From the NCBI RefSeq assembly GCF_000225825.1, contig NZ_AGBX01000001.1:62001-126000 (forward strand): a DNA stretch of 64,000 bases. The letters are read 5' to 3'. The notes beneath the pieces are model-generated. The model saw only the letters and a list, made by a program, of their open reading frames with translations, did not search any database and had not been told where the DNA came from. The position numbers and the translations under genes were made by a program. Shown one piece after another: positions 34,227 to 42,469 of this stretch. Each line of letters begins with the position of its first letter. Within the stretch, counting starts at the first letter, position 1. The DNA is from Brachybacterium squillarum M-6-3 (GTDB lineage Bacteria > Actinomycetota > Actinomycetes > Actinomycetales > Dermabacteraceae).

Positions 34227-34758
34227 GTGACCGCGGCCTGCCTTCGCGCCACCGTGCGGAGGACGGCCGACCGCATCCGCGCCGCCTACGGCCCCGAGCC
34301 CCTCGGGGAGCTGATGGAGGCCGCCGTGCAGGCGTTCGAGCAGACCGCCGAGTTCCAGTTCGACGAGGTCGCCCAGGTGCGCATGGACCATTGGCACCAG
34401 GGGCCCGTGGTGGTTTTCTCGGTGACGCCGCCTGGTGCCCGACGTTCTACTCCGGGATGGGGGCGAGCACCGCGGTCGGCGCCGCGGACCTGCTCGGCAC
34501 GCTCGTCGCCGAGCACCCCAAGGACCTCCACACGGCCCTGGGCACCTGGGAGCGGGTGCTGCGCCCCGAGGTCGACGCCTTCCAGAAGATCGGCGTGGTC
34601 AACCGCGTCAGCTTCACCCCGGCCACCGAGAAGGAGTCCCGGCAGCGCTACCGCCGGATGACCCTGATCCGCTCGGTCATCTCGAACCGGCTGCTCGCCC
34701 CGCTGCTGCGTCTGCGGTCCTTCCGGCAGCGCCAGCAGGACCTCACCGCCCTGGTCCG
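34227..34758 (+). pseudogene. C-terminal remnant of FAD-dependent monooxygenase, frameshifted
   Basis: Two frames together give an aromatic-ring monooxygenase-like C-terminus. The first frame reads RTADRIRAAYGPEPLGELME...FDEVAQVRMDHWHQGPVVV. The second, from 34421, reads GDAAWCPTFYSGMGASTAVGA, then DLLGTLVAEHP. The GDAAW motif is the conserved FAD-ribityl site. The shift lies in a TTTT run near 34414-34418, where VVVLGDAAW would be expected. The N-terminal FAD-binding half is absent; the fragment begins within 60 bases of tRNA-Arg. Its second frame has no stop before the next gene. Confidence 0.75.
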
Positions 34759-34917
34759 AACACCGGGCGCCGTCTCCGGGCCTCCCCGCCGCATCCGGCC
34801 GCGAGGCCCGGATCACGCCGGGGTCCCGGTGACGGGCGCGGAGGCCGCGGATACCCTGGTGGGCACGCCGATTCCCCGTCCGGCTCCCCTCTCCCCCGGC
34901 CTCCCCAGGAGCACCCT

Positions 34918-36447
34918 GTGTCCCCCGTGCCTGCCGCCCCCACCATCGACGTCGCCGCGCCCACTCCGCAGGAGCGCCAGCGCGTCGCCCTGACCCTGCG
35001 TCGGCCCGGCTGGCTGAAGACCGAGGTGCTGGGCGGCCTGGTGGTGGCGCTCGCGCTGATCCCGGAGGCCATCGCCTTCTCGGTGATCGCCGGGGTCGAC
35101 CCCCGGGTGGGCCTGTTCGCCTCCTTCACCATGGCGGTGACCACGGCGATCCTCGGCGGGCGGCCCGCGATGATCTCCGCCGCGACCGGCGCGGTGGCCC
35201 TGGTGATCGCGCCGCTGATGGCCTCCCACGGCCTGGACCACCTGATCGCCGCCGTGGTGCTGGCGGGTGTCTTCCAGGTGGCGCTCGGCCTGGTGGGCGC
35301 GGCGCGGCTGATGCGCTTCGTGCCCCGCTCGGTGATGGTCGGCTTCGTCAACGCCCTGGCCATCCTCATCTTCACCTCGCAGCTGCCCGAGCTGATCGGG
35401 GTGCCCTGGCTGGTGTACCCGCTGACCGCGGCGGCGCTGGCCGTCGTGTTCCTGCTGCCGAAGGTCACCACCGCCGTGCCGGCCCCGCTGGTGGCGATCA
35501 TCGTGCTGACCATCGTGGTGGTCGCCGGGGGCTGGCAGGTGCCGACGGTGGGCGACAAGGGCGCCCTGCCGGAGTCGCTGCCCGCCCTGATGCTGCCCGA
35601 CGTGCCGCTGACCCTGGAGACCCTGCAGATCATCGCGCCCTACGCCCTGGCGATGGCCGTCGTGGGACTGCTGGAGTCGCTGATGACGGCGAAGCTGGTG
35701 GACGACATCACCGACACCCGCTCCGACAAGACCCGCGAGTCCTGGGGGCAGGGCGCCGCGAACATCGTCACCGGCCTGTTCGGCGGCATGGGCGGCTGCG
35801 CCATGATCGGCCAGACCATGATCAACGTGAAGGCATCCGGGGCCCGCACCCGCATCTCCACCTTCCTGGCCGGCGTGTTCCTGCTGATCCTGGTGGTGGC
35901 GCTCGGCGACCTGGTGGCGCTGATCCCGATGGCCGCGCTCGTCGCGGTGATGATCTTCGTGTCGTGGGCGACCTTCGACTGGCACTCGATCCGGCCCCGC
36001 ACGCTGGCGCGGATGCCGCGCGCGGAGACCACCGTGATGCTGGTGACCGTGGTCGCGACCGTGTGGACGCACAACCTCGCCATCGGCGTGGTGCTCGGCG
36101 TGCTGGTGGCGATGGTCGCCTTCGCGAACCGGGTGGCGCACCTGGCCCGGGTGGACCGCGAGATCGTCGAGCTGGACGGTTTGACCACGGCCCGCTACAC
36201 CGTGGAGGGCGAGCTGTTCTTCGCCTCCTCCAACGACCTGTACACGATGTTCCACTACGCGGAGGATCCGCGGCACGTGGTGATCGACATGCACCGCAGC
36301 CACCTCTGGGACGCCTCCACCGTCGCGGCGCTGGACGCGGTCACGGAGCGGTACGGTCAGCTCGACAAGCACGTGGACGTCGTGGGCCTGAACGCCGCCA
36401 GCCGCAGGATGCGGGTGCGCCTGGCCGGCCTCGCCTCCCAGGGCTGA
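34918..36447 (+). CDS. SulP-family anion transporter with STAS domain
   Basis: The 509-residue transporter starts at GTG 34918 after CCAGGAG. About ten to twelve membrane helices begin with the SulP signature GGLVVALALIPEAIAFSVIAG. The family motif GLFGGMGGCAMIGQT follows, and a C-terminal STAS domain (LFFASSNDLYTMFHYAEDP, then VIDMHRSHLWDASTVAALDA) starts near 425. SulP proteins carry sulfate, bicarbonate or dicarboxylates, and the substrate cannot be assigned here. Confidence 0.92.
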   Translation: MSPVPAAPTIDVAAPTPQERQRVALTLRRPGWLKTEVLGGLVVALALIPEAIAFSVIAGVDPRVGLFASFTMAVTTAILGGRPAMISAATGAVALVIAPLMASHGLDHLIAAVVLAGVFQVALGLVGAARLMRFVPRSVMVGFVNALAILIFTSQLPELIGVPWLVYPLTAAALAVVFLLPKVTTAVPAPLVAIIVLTIVVVAGGWQVPTVGDKGALPESLPALMLPDVPLTLETLQIIAPYALAMAVVGLLESLMTAKLVDDITDTRSDKTRESWGQGAANIVTGLFGGMGGCAMIGQTMINVKASGARTRISTFLAGVFLLILVVALGDLVALIPMAALVAVMIFVSWATFDWHSIRPRTLARMPRAETTVMLVTVVATVWTHNLAIGVVLGVLVAMVAFANRVAHLARVDREIVELDGLTTARYTVEGELFFASSNDLYTMFHYAEDPRHVVIDMHRSHLWDASTVAALDAVTERYGQLDKHVDVVGLNAASRRMRVRLAGLASQG

Positions 36448-36482
36448 GCCCCGTCCCCCACCCGCACACGACAGGAGCAGCC

Positions 36483-36770
36483 ATGAGCGAGAAGGACCCC
36501 TCGGGCGGGCGGCGCACGCCGCGCCGCTCCTTCGACGCCACCTGGCTGCCCTTCGGCTTCATGATCGGCACCGCGGTGGGCATCGGCACGGGCATGGTGA
36601 TCTTCGGCAGCCTGCTCGCAGGCGTCGTCGTCGGCGTGCTGCTGGGCCTCGCGATCGGGGTGGCGATGGGCCTCTCCCGGGGCCGCGGCCACCGCAGCCC
36701 CGAGGAGGTCGAGGACGCCCTCATCGAGGCCGCGGAGCGCGAGGCGGAGGCGCGGCGGCGCCGGGACTGA
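36483..36770 (+). CDS. Small Gly-rich membrane protein
   Basis: A 95-residue protein behind GACAGGAGC. It has a hydrophobic Gly/Val hairpin (FGFMIGTAVGIGTGMVIFGS and LLAGVVVGVLLGLAIGVAMG) flanked by basic residues and a charged C-terminal helix. The pattern is a glycine-zipper membrane protein of unknown function. It follows the SulP gene by 35 bp and is probably co-transcribed. Confidence 0.65.
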   Translation: MSEKDPSGGRRTPRRSFDATWLPFGFMIGTAVGIGTGMVIFGSLLAGVVVGVLLGLAIGVAMGLSRGRGHRSPEEVEDALIEAAEREAEARRRRD

Positions 36771-36789
36771 GGGCCGCCACGCCCCCGTC

Positions 36790-37890
36790 TCAGTCGGCGA
36801 CGGCGACCTCGCGACCCTCCTCGGCGGAGGCGTAGCAGGCGTCCAGCACCCGCGCCCGGCGCAGGGCCAGGCGGCCGCTGTGCCCGGCCGGGTCCCCGGC
36901 GCGCACCACGGCCAGGAAGTTCGCGACGGCGGCGGCGTGCCGCCCGTCGGGACCGACCTCGGGGTGCAGCTCGGCGGGGAAGCCCTCCACATCGGTCCAC
37001 ACGGCGATGGTGTCCTCGTGCCCGGGCGCGTTGAAGGTGATCCGGGCGCCGCCCTCGCTGCCGTAGAGCTCGAGGATGCACTGGTCGTGCGGCACGTACT
37101 GGGCCCAGCTCGCCTCGAGGGCCAGGGCCCGTCCGTCCTCGAGCCGCAGCAGCGCGGTGGCGAGGTCCTCCACCTCGAAGGGCACATCGGCGGCGACCTC
37201 GGAGACGCCGAAGCCGGAGCCCCCGCGGCCGCGGGGGCCGAACTCGGCGAAGGTGCTGGCAGAGGCGCTCAGCACGCACGGCTCCCCCATCAGGTGCAGC
37301 GCCATGTCCAGCATGTGCACGCCGATGTCGGCGAGCGCGCCGCCGCCCGACTTCTCGGCCTGGGTGAACCAGGTGCCCAGGCCCGGAATGCCCTCGCGGC
37401 GCAGCCAGGCGGCCTTGGCGTAGGAGATGCGGCCCAGCACGCCGGCGGCGACGACCTCGGCGAGCGCGGTGACGTCGCCGCGCTGACGGTGGTTGAAGGA
37501 CACCTCGAGCACACGGCCGGTGCGCTCGGCGGCCTCGACCATGCGGGCGGCGGCCTCGGCGGACTCGGCCATCGGCTTCTCGCAGAGCACGTCCACCCCG
37601 GCCTCCAGCGCGGCGATGGCGATGGGTGCGTGCAGGAAGGTGGGGGTGGCCACGGAGACCACGTCGAGCTGCTCGGCGGCGAGCATGTCGCGGTAGTCGC
37701 GGTGGCGGCCGGGCACCTCGTACTGCGCGCCGAAGCGCTCCAGCAGGTGCTCCTCCATCGCGGCGATCGCCACCAGCTCCACCCCGGGATCGGCGGCGTA
37801 GGCGTCCAAGTGCTGCTGTCCGGCCCAGCCCAGGCCGATCACCCCGGCGCGCAGCGGACGGTCGGCGGGACGGGAGGGGGTGCTGGTCAC
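36790..37890 (-). CDS. Gfo/Idh/MocA-family oxidoreductase
   Basis: A 366-residue NAD(P)-dependent sugar- or inositol-type dehydrogenase. The N-terminal Rossmann fold starts RAGVIGLGWAGQQHLDAYA, and the catalytic EKP motif is in VLCEKPMAES. The C-terminal domain shows GGGALADIGVHMLDMALHLM, with the conserved D-x-x-x-H. The GTG at 37890 follows AAGGAG by ten bases. The substrate is unknown. It is divergent from the acrylyl-CoA reductase-like gene. Confidence 0.9.
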   Translation of the reverse strand: MTSTPSRPADRPLRAGVIGLGWAGQQHLDAYAADPGVELVAIAAMEEHLLERFGAQYEVPGRHRDYRDMLAAEQLDVVSVATPTFLHAPIAIAALEAGVDVLCEKPMAESAEAAARMVEAAERTGRVLEVSFNHRQRGDVTALAEVVAAGVLGRISYAKAAWLRREGIPGLGTWFTQAEKSGGGALADIGVHMLDMALHLMGEPCVLSASASTFAEFGPRGRGGSGFGVSEVAADVPFEVEDLATALLRLEDGRALALEASWAQYVPHDQCILELYGSEGGARITFNAPGHEDTIAVWTDVEGFPAELHPEVGPDGRHAAAVANFLAVVRAGDPAGHSGRLALRRARVLDACYASAEEGREVAVAD

Positions 37891-38019
37891 GGCGGGGGCT
37901 CCTTCGCGGGCGGGGATGGGCGGCGTCCACCCTATGTCCGGGAGCCTGCTGGCAGACTGGATGCCCCTCACCCCGTTGCCACACCCCCACCGCCACACCC
38001 CCACTGCGAAGGAGTCCCG

Positions 38020-39006
38020 ATGCGCGCCATCGTCGCCCAGGAGAAGGGCCGGCCCGCCGAGCTGGTCCAGGTGCCCGCCCCCACCCCCGGACCGGGCGAG
38101 GTGCAGATCGCCGTCGCCTACTCCTCCCTGAACTACAAGGACGGGGCGACGGTGATGGGCCGTCCCGGCTTCGTCCGCTCCTATCCGCTGACCGTCGGCA
38201 TCGACGCGGTCGGCACCGTGATCGCGACCGGCGAGGGCGTCGAGGAGCCGGCCCCCGGCACCCTGGTGGTGCTCAACGGCGCCGGCGCCGGGGAGTCCCG
38301 GCCGGGCGGCTTCGCCGAGGTCACCACCGCCGCGGCGGAGTCCGTGGTGCCGGTGCCGGAGTCGCTGACCGCGGAGCAGGCCGCCGTGATCGGCACGGCC
38401 GGCTTCACGGCCGCCCTGGCGGTGATGGCCATCGAGGACCACGGCCTGGCCCCGGGCGACGGGGAGGTGCTGGTCACGGGCGCCGCGGGCGGCGTCGGCT
38501 CGGTCGCGATCAGCCTGCTCGCCACCCGCGGCTACACGGTGGTGGCCTCCACCGGCCGCGCCGACAGCGAGGGCGCCTACCTGCGCTCCCTCGGCGCCGC
38601 CCGGGTGATCGACCGCGCCGAGCTCTCCGACGGCCCCGAGGCGCCCCTGGCCTCGCAGCGCTGGGCCGCGGTGGTCGACGGGGTCGGCTCCTCCACCCTC
38701 GCCGCCGCGCTGGCCGCCACCCGCTACGGCGGCATCGCCGTGGCCTACGGCCTCGCGCAGGGCATGGACCTTCCCACCACCGTGCTGCCCTTCATCCTGC
38801 GGGCGGTGACCCTGACCGGCGCGAACTCGGTGGATGCCCCGCAGGACGTGCGCCGCCGCGCCTGGGAGCTGCTGGGCGCCGAGCTGGACCAGGAGGCGCT
38901 GGCCGCGATGACCCGCGGCATCGGCCTGGCCGAGGTGCCGGCGGAGGCCGAGGTGATCCTCGAGGGCGCCGTGCGAGGCCGCACCGTCGTCGACGTCCAT
39001 GCCTGA
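38020..39006 (+). CDS. AcuI/YhdH-type acrylyl-CoA reductase family protein (MDR)
   Basis: A 328-residue zinc-free medium-chain reductase. It shows the YhdH/AcuI features SSLNYKDGATVMGRPGFVRS and PLTVGIDAVGTVI, then the NADPH motif GAAGGVGSVAISLLA and TGANSVDAPQDVRRRAW near the end. Relatives reduce acryloyl-CoA or other conjugated carbonyls with NADPH. AAGGAG gives the ribosome site. It overlaps the next gene by eight bases in another frame. Confidence 0.9.
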   Translation: MRAIVAQEKGRPAELVQVPAPTPGPGEVQIAVAYSSLNYKDGATVMGRPGFVRSYPLTVGIDAVGTVIATGEGVEEPAPGTLVVLNGAGAGESRPGGFAEVTTAAAESVVPVPESLTAEQAAVIGTAGFTAALAVMAIEDHGLAPGDGEVLVTGAAGGVGSVAISLLATRGYTVVASTGRADSEGAYLRSLGAARVIDRAELSDGPEAPLASQRWAAVVDGVGSSTLAAALAATRYGGIAVAYGLAQGMDLPTTVLPFILRAVTLTGANSVDAPQDVRRRAWELLGAELDQEALAAMTRGIGLAEVPAEAEVILEGAVRGRTVVDVHA

Positions 39007-39472
39007 GACCGCGCCCACCGACACCGACCCGACGCTGGCGGAGATCCGCGCCGAGCTCGCCGGGATGGAGGACGAGGGGATGCGCGCCGTCAACGAGCGC
39101 CACGGCGACGCCCACTCGGTGAACCTCACGGCGCTGCGCCGCGCATGGATCGCGGATCCGGACCCGGTGGTGGCGAGCGCCGGCTGGGCACTGACCAGCC
39201 ATGTGCTGCGCAAGGGCGAGGAGGAGCTGGACGTCCCGGCCGTGCTGGACGTGATCGAGGCGCAGATGGCCGCCGCCTCGGAGCGCCTGCAGTGGGCGAT
39301 GAACGAGACCCTCGCGACCATCGGCATCGAGGTCCCGGAGCTGCGCGAGCGGGCGCTGGCCATCGGCGAGCGCCTCGGCGTGCTGCGGGATTACCCCACC
39401 CCCGCGGGCTGCACCTCCCCCTTCGCCCCGGCCTGGATCGCGGAGATGGTGCGCCGCCGCGAGGAGGGCTGA
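38999..39472 (+). CDS. AlkD-like DNA alkylation repair protein lacking its central repeats
   Basis: The 157-residue protein matches both ends of the DNA_alkylation (AlkD-like HEAT) family. These are MRAVNERHGDAHSVNLTALR at the start, and AGWALTSHVL, then ERLQWAMNETLATIGIEVPE and GCTSPFAPAWIAEMVRR at the end. Relatives are about 230 residues; here NLTALR runs straight into RAWIADPDPVV, so about 75 residues of HEAT repeats are missing in frame. The DNA-binding groove would be incomplete, and the protein is probably inactive. The comparison relies on remembered family sequence. Confidence 0.65.
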   Translation: MPETAPTDTDPTLAEIRAELAGMEDEGMRAVNERHGDAHSVNLTALRRAWIADPDPVVASAGWALTSHVLRKGEEELDVPAVLDVIEAQMAAASERLQWAMNETLATIGIEVPELRERALAIGERLGVLRDYPTPAGCTSPFAPAWIAEMVRRREEG

Positions 39473-39566
39473 TCCCGCCCCGCCCGCGATGACGGGGATG
39501 CCCGGGTAGTCTCGGCCGGACGCGGCGCCGCGCGAGGGCGGGCCGCCCGGAGCCCAGGAGGCCGCC

Positions 39567-39920
39567 ATGACCACCCCCGACAGTCCCGACTCCCCTGAGG
39601 TCACCGTGCAGGAGGACCCGGGCCGCCACCGCTTCGAGGTGCTCTCCGGGGAGGCCCTGGCGGGCTTCTCCCAGTACCTCGAGCACGAGGAGGACGGCAC
39701 CCGCCAGCGCATCTTCTTCCACACCGAGATCGACGACGCCTACAAAGGTCAGGGCCTCGCCTCGCAGCTCACCCGCACGGCGCTGACCGACTCGGTCGCC
39801 GCGGGCTTCCGCATCGTGCCGGTGTGCACCTACGTGAAGCGCTGGCTCGGCTCGCACGACGACGTCGAGGGGCACGTGGACCGCGTGCGCCCCGAGCACC
39901 TGGAGGCGCTGCGCCGATGA
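39567..39920 (+). CDS. Small GNAT-like acetyltransferase (YjdJ/NATD1 type)
   Basis: A 117-residue protein of the short GNAT class. It has EVLSGEALAGFSQYLEHEED, then IFFHTEIDDAYKGQGLASQL with the CoA-binding G-x-G-L-A signature, and RIVPVCTYVKRWL near the end. Such proteins probably act as N-acetyltransferases, with unknown substrate. GGAGGCC precedes the ATG, and TAGTCT about 55 bases upstream is a possible -10. Confidence 0.88.
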   Translation: MTTPDSPDSPEVTVQEDPGRHRFEVLSGEALAGFSQYLEHEEDGTRQRIFFHTEIDDAYKGQGLASQLTRTALTDSVAAGFRIVPVCTYVKRWLGSHDDVEGHVDRVRPEHLEALRR

Positions 39921-40184
39921 GGACGCCGGTCCCCGCCGACGACATCCCGGAGCTGGCCGCGGCCGACCCGGAGCGGCTCGGCGAGCACGGCAACAGCGTG
40001 CGCGGTCAGCGTGTCTTCGAGCAGCTCTCCACCGACATGGGCATGCACCTGTTCGGCGCGGAGCTGCTGGACCTGATGGAGGGCTGCCGGGAGGGCACCG
40101 GATCCTGCTGCGCGGCCCGGACGGGTGCTGCCGGAGCCGGACCTCGGCGACGGCCACCGGCCCGAGCCGGCCCCCGAGGGCTGA
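39917..40184 (+). pseudogene. Small ORF, apparently frame-disrupted hypothetical gene
   Basis: An ATG at 39917 overlaps the preceding stop (ATGA) and gives a plausible start, MRTPVPADDIPELAAADPER, then VFEQLSTDMGMHLFGAELLD. After about 55 residues this frame turns into low-complexity Arg/Gly/Ala sequence and would run through the terminator. A more protein-like end (RVLPEPDLGDGHRPEPAPEG) appears in another frame, with a TGA at 40182-40184 just before the hairpin. I do not recognise the family. It may be a real gene broken by one or more frameshifts. Confidence 0.35.
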
Positions 40185-40189
40185 GGGGA

Positions 40190-40222
40190 CCGGCCCGGAC
40201 CGTGCACGACGGTCCGGGCCGG
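40190..40222. terminator. Bidirectional terminator hairpin
   Basis: A 14-bp perfect stem (CCGGCCCGGACCGT and its complement) with a five-base loop lies between the plus-strand gene run and the convergent fdhA gene. Confidence 0.8.
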
Positions 40223-40232
40223 CCAGGTCCGA

Positions 40233-41450
40233 TCAGGAGCGGATGTACCCGTTCGGGTTCAGCACGTACTTCTTGGCGGCGCCCTGGTCGAAGTCGGCGT
40301 AGCCCTGCGGGGCCTCGTCCAGGGTGATCGGGGTGGCCTGCACGGCCTTCGCGATCTGCACCTTGTCGGCCAGGATCGCCTGCATCAGCTGCCGGTGGTA
40401 CATCATCACCGGGCACTGGCCGGTGGTGAAGGACAGCGACTTCGCCCAGCCCAGGCCCAGCCGGATCGACAGGGAGCCCTCCTGCGCGGCCTCGTCCACG
40501 CCGCCCGGGTCGCCGGTGACGTAGAGGCCGGGGATGCCGAGCGCGCCGCCGGCCTCGGTGAGGTCCATCAGGGAGTTCAGCACGGTGGCGGGGGCCTCGG
40601 TGGCGGCGCCGTCGCCGTGGCCGCGGGCCTCGAAGCCCACCGCGTCCACGCCGCACTCCACCTCGGGCACCCCGAGGATCTGCTCGATCTGGTCCCGCGG
40701 GTCGCCCTTCGACACGTCCACGGTCTCGCAGTCGAAGGAGCGGGCCTGCGCCAGCCGGTCCTCGTTGAGGTCGCCGACGATGACCACCCCGGCCCCCAGC
40801 AGCTGCGCGCCGACGGCGGCCGCGAGGCCCACCGGGCCGGCGCCCGCGATGTACACGGTGGAGCCGGGCTTCACCCCGGCGGTGTACGCCCCGTGGAAGC
40901 CCGTGGGGAAGATGTCCGAGAGCATCGTCAGGTCGAGGATCTTCTCCAGCGCCTGGTCGCGGTCGGGGAACTTCAGCAGGTTCCAGTCGGCGTAGGGGGT
41001 GAGCACGTACTCGGCCTGCCCGCCGACCCAGCCGCCCATGTCGACGTAGCCGTAGGCGCTGCCGGGCCGGTCGGGGTTCACGTTCAGACAGATGCCGGTC
41101 TTGCGCTCCTTGCAGTTGCGGCAGCGGCCGCAGGCGATGTTGAAGGGCACCGAGACGATGTCCCCGACCTTGATGAACTCGACGTCGGGGCCCACCTCGA
41201 CCACCTCGCCGGTGATCTCGTGGCCCAGGATCAGGCCCTCGGGGGCGGTGGTGCGGCCGCGGACCATGTGCTGGTCGGAGCCGCAGATGTTCGTGGCGAC
41301 GGTGCGCAGGATGGCCCCGTGGGGCACCTTGCGGCCGATGTTGGCCGGGTTCACGCCCGGCCCGTCCTTGAGCTCGAACTCGGGATAGGGGGTGTCGACC
41401 ACCGCCACCTTCCCCGGTCCCTGGTATGCGACGGCGCGATTCTCAGACAT
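40233..41450 (-). CDS. fdhA: Zn-dependent dehydrogenase, glutathione-independent formaldehyde dehydrogenase type
   Basis: The 405-residue zinc MDR enzyme matches the PFDH/FdhA group. The catalytic zinc Cys is in NICGSDQHMVRGRT, and the His-Glu is in LILGHEITGEVVE. The four structural-zinc cysteines lie in NIACGRCRNCKERKTGICLN. The NAD motif is VYIAGAGPVGLAAA. The insertion PGSAYGYVDMGGWVGGQAEY is typical of this group. AAGGACAACG precedes the ATG. Substrates may be formaldehyde or other aldehydes/alcohols. It is divergent from the gluconate-type SDR. Confidence 0.9.
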   Translation of the reverse strand: MSENRAVAYQGPGKVAVVDTPYPEFELKDGPGVNPANIGRKVPHGAILRTVATNICGSDQHMVRGRTTAPEGLILGHEITGEVVEVGPDVEFIKVGDIVSVPFNIACGRCRNCKERKTGICLNVNPDRPGSAYGYVDMGGWVGGQAEYVLTPYADWNLLKFPDRDQALEKILDLTMLSDIFPTGFHGAYTAGVKPGSTVYIAGAGPVGLAAAVGAQLLGAGVVIVGDLNEDRLAQARSFDCETVDVSKGDPRDQIEQILGVPEVECGVDAVGFEARGHGDGAATEAPATVLNSLMDLTEAGGALGIPGLYVTGDPGGVDEAAQEGSLSIRLGLGWAKSLSFTTGQCPVMMYHRQLMQAILADKVQIAKAVQATPITLDEAPQGYADFDQGAAKKYVLNPNGYIRS

Positions 41451-41631
41451 CGTTGTCCTTCCCTCTCGGGTCCAGCCGACCTCGTCCTCGAGGCCGTGGG
41501 CGCCAGCCTGCACCCTCGCCCCGGGGGGAGGCAATGGGCAGGCCCCGGCGATTTCCCGGGGCGCGTCCTGCGATACGGTGGCGGCGCCCGTCGCCCGCCG
41601 GCGACGCGGATCCGCCGTGCCGGGAGTCCTC

Positions 41632-42408
41632 ATGAGCGTCCGCCCCTCGCCGTTCGACCTCTCCGGGTGTCTGGCCCTGGTCACCGGCTCCACCCGCGGC
41701 ATCGGCCGCACCCTCGCCACCGGCCTCGCCCGCGCCGGCGCCGGGGTCATCGTCCACGGCCGTGCCGCCGACACCGCCCGGGCCGTCGCCGCCGAGATCA
41801 CCGCCGACACCGGCGCCGAGGTGCATGCGACGGCCTTCGACGTCACCGACACGGCCGCGATCGACGCCGCCCTCACCGATCTGGAGGCCGCGCACGGCAC
41901 CCCGGACGTGCTGGTCAACAACGCGGGCGTGCAGCGCCGTGCGCCGATCAGCGAGGTCAGCGACGAGGACTGGGAGGAGCTGCTGGCCACCAACCTCGGC
42001 AGCGCCCTCAAGTGCGCGCGCCGCGTCGCCCCGGGGATGATCGCCCGCGGCAGCGGCAAGATCATCCAGATCGGCTCGGTGCAGTCGCAGCTCGCCCGCC
42101 CCTCCATCGCGGCCTACAGCGCCACCAAGGGCGGGGTCGTCATGCTCACCAAGGGCCTCACCGCCGACCTCGCCCCGCACGGCATCCAGGTCAACGCCGT
42201 CGCCCCCGGCTACTTCGCCACCGAGCTCACCGCCGCCCTGGTCGAGGACGAGGAGTTCTCGGCCTGGGTCACCTCGCGCACGCCCGCCGGACGCTGGGGC
42301 GAGACCGAGGACCTCGTCGGTCCCCTCGTCTTCCTCGCCTCCGCCGCCTCCGACTTCGTCACCGGGCAGGTGCTCTACGTCGACGGCGGCATGACCTCCG
42401 TCGTCTAG
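41632..42408 (+). CDS. SDR oxidoreductase, gluconate 5-dehydrogenase-like
   Basis: A 258-residue classical short-chain dehydrogenase. It has the cofactor motif TGSTRGIGRTLATGL (about residues 20-34), NNAG, and catalytic Ser (IGSVQSQ) with YSATK. The C-terminus ends FVTGQVLYVDGGM. Sequence around PFDLSGCLALVTGSTRGIG resembles gluconate 5-dehydrogenase (IdnO/Gno). The next gene, a GntP permease, supports a gluconate or idonate role. Confidence 0.85.
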   Translation: MSVRPSPFDLSGCLALVTGSTRGIGRTLATGLARAGAGVIVHGRAADTARAVAAEITADTGAEVHATAFDVTDTAAIDAALTDLEAAHGTPDVLVNNAGVQRRAPISEVSDEDWEELLATNLGSALKCARRVAPGMIARGSGKIIQIGSVQSQLARPSIAAYSATKGGVVMLTKGLTADLAPHGIQVNAVAPGYFATELTAALVEDEEFSAWVTSRTPAGRWGETEDLVGPLVFLASAASDFVTGQVLYVDGGMTSVV

Positions 42409-42469
42409 CCTGCCCGATGTCGCCGCATCACCGTTTCCCCCACCCCCTCAGCAAGGAGGCTGATCCCCC

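Noticed and set aside
34099-40230. Integrated prophage or genomic island at tRNA-Arg
   Set aside because: No integrase, phage gene or direct repeat of the tRNA end is visible; only a truncated gene suggests past recombination.
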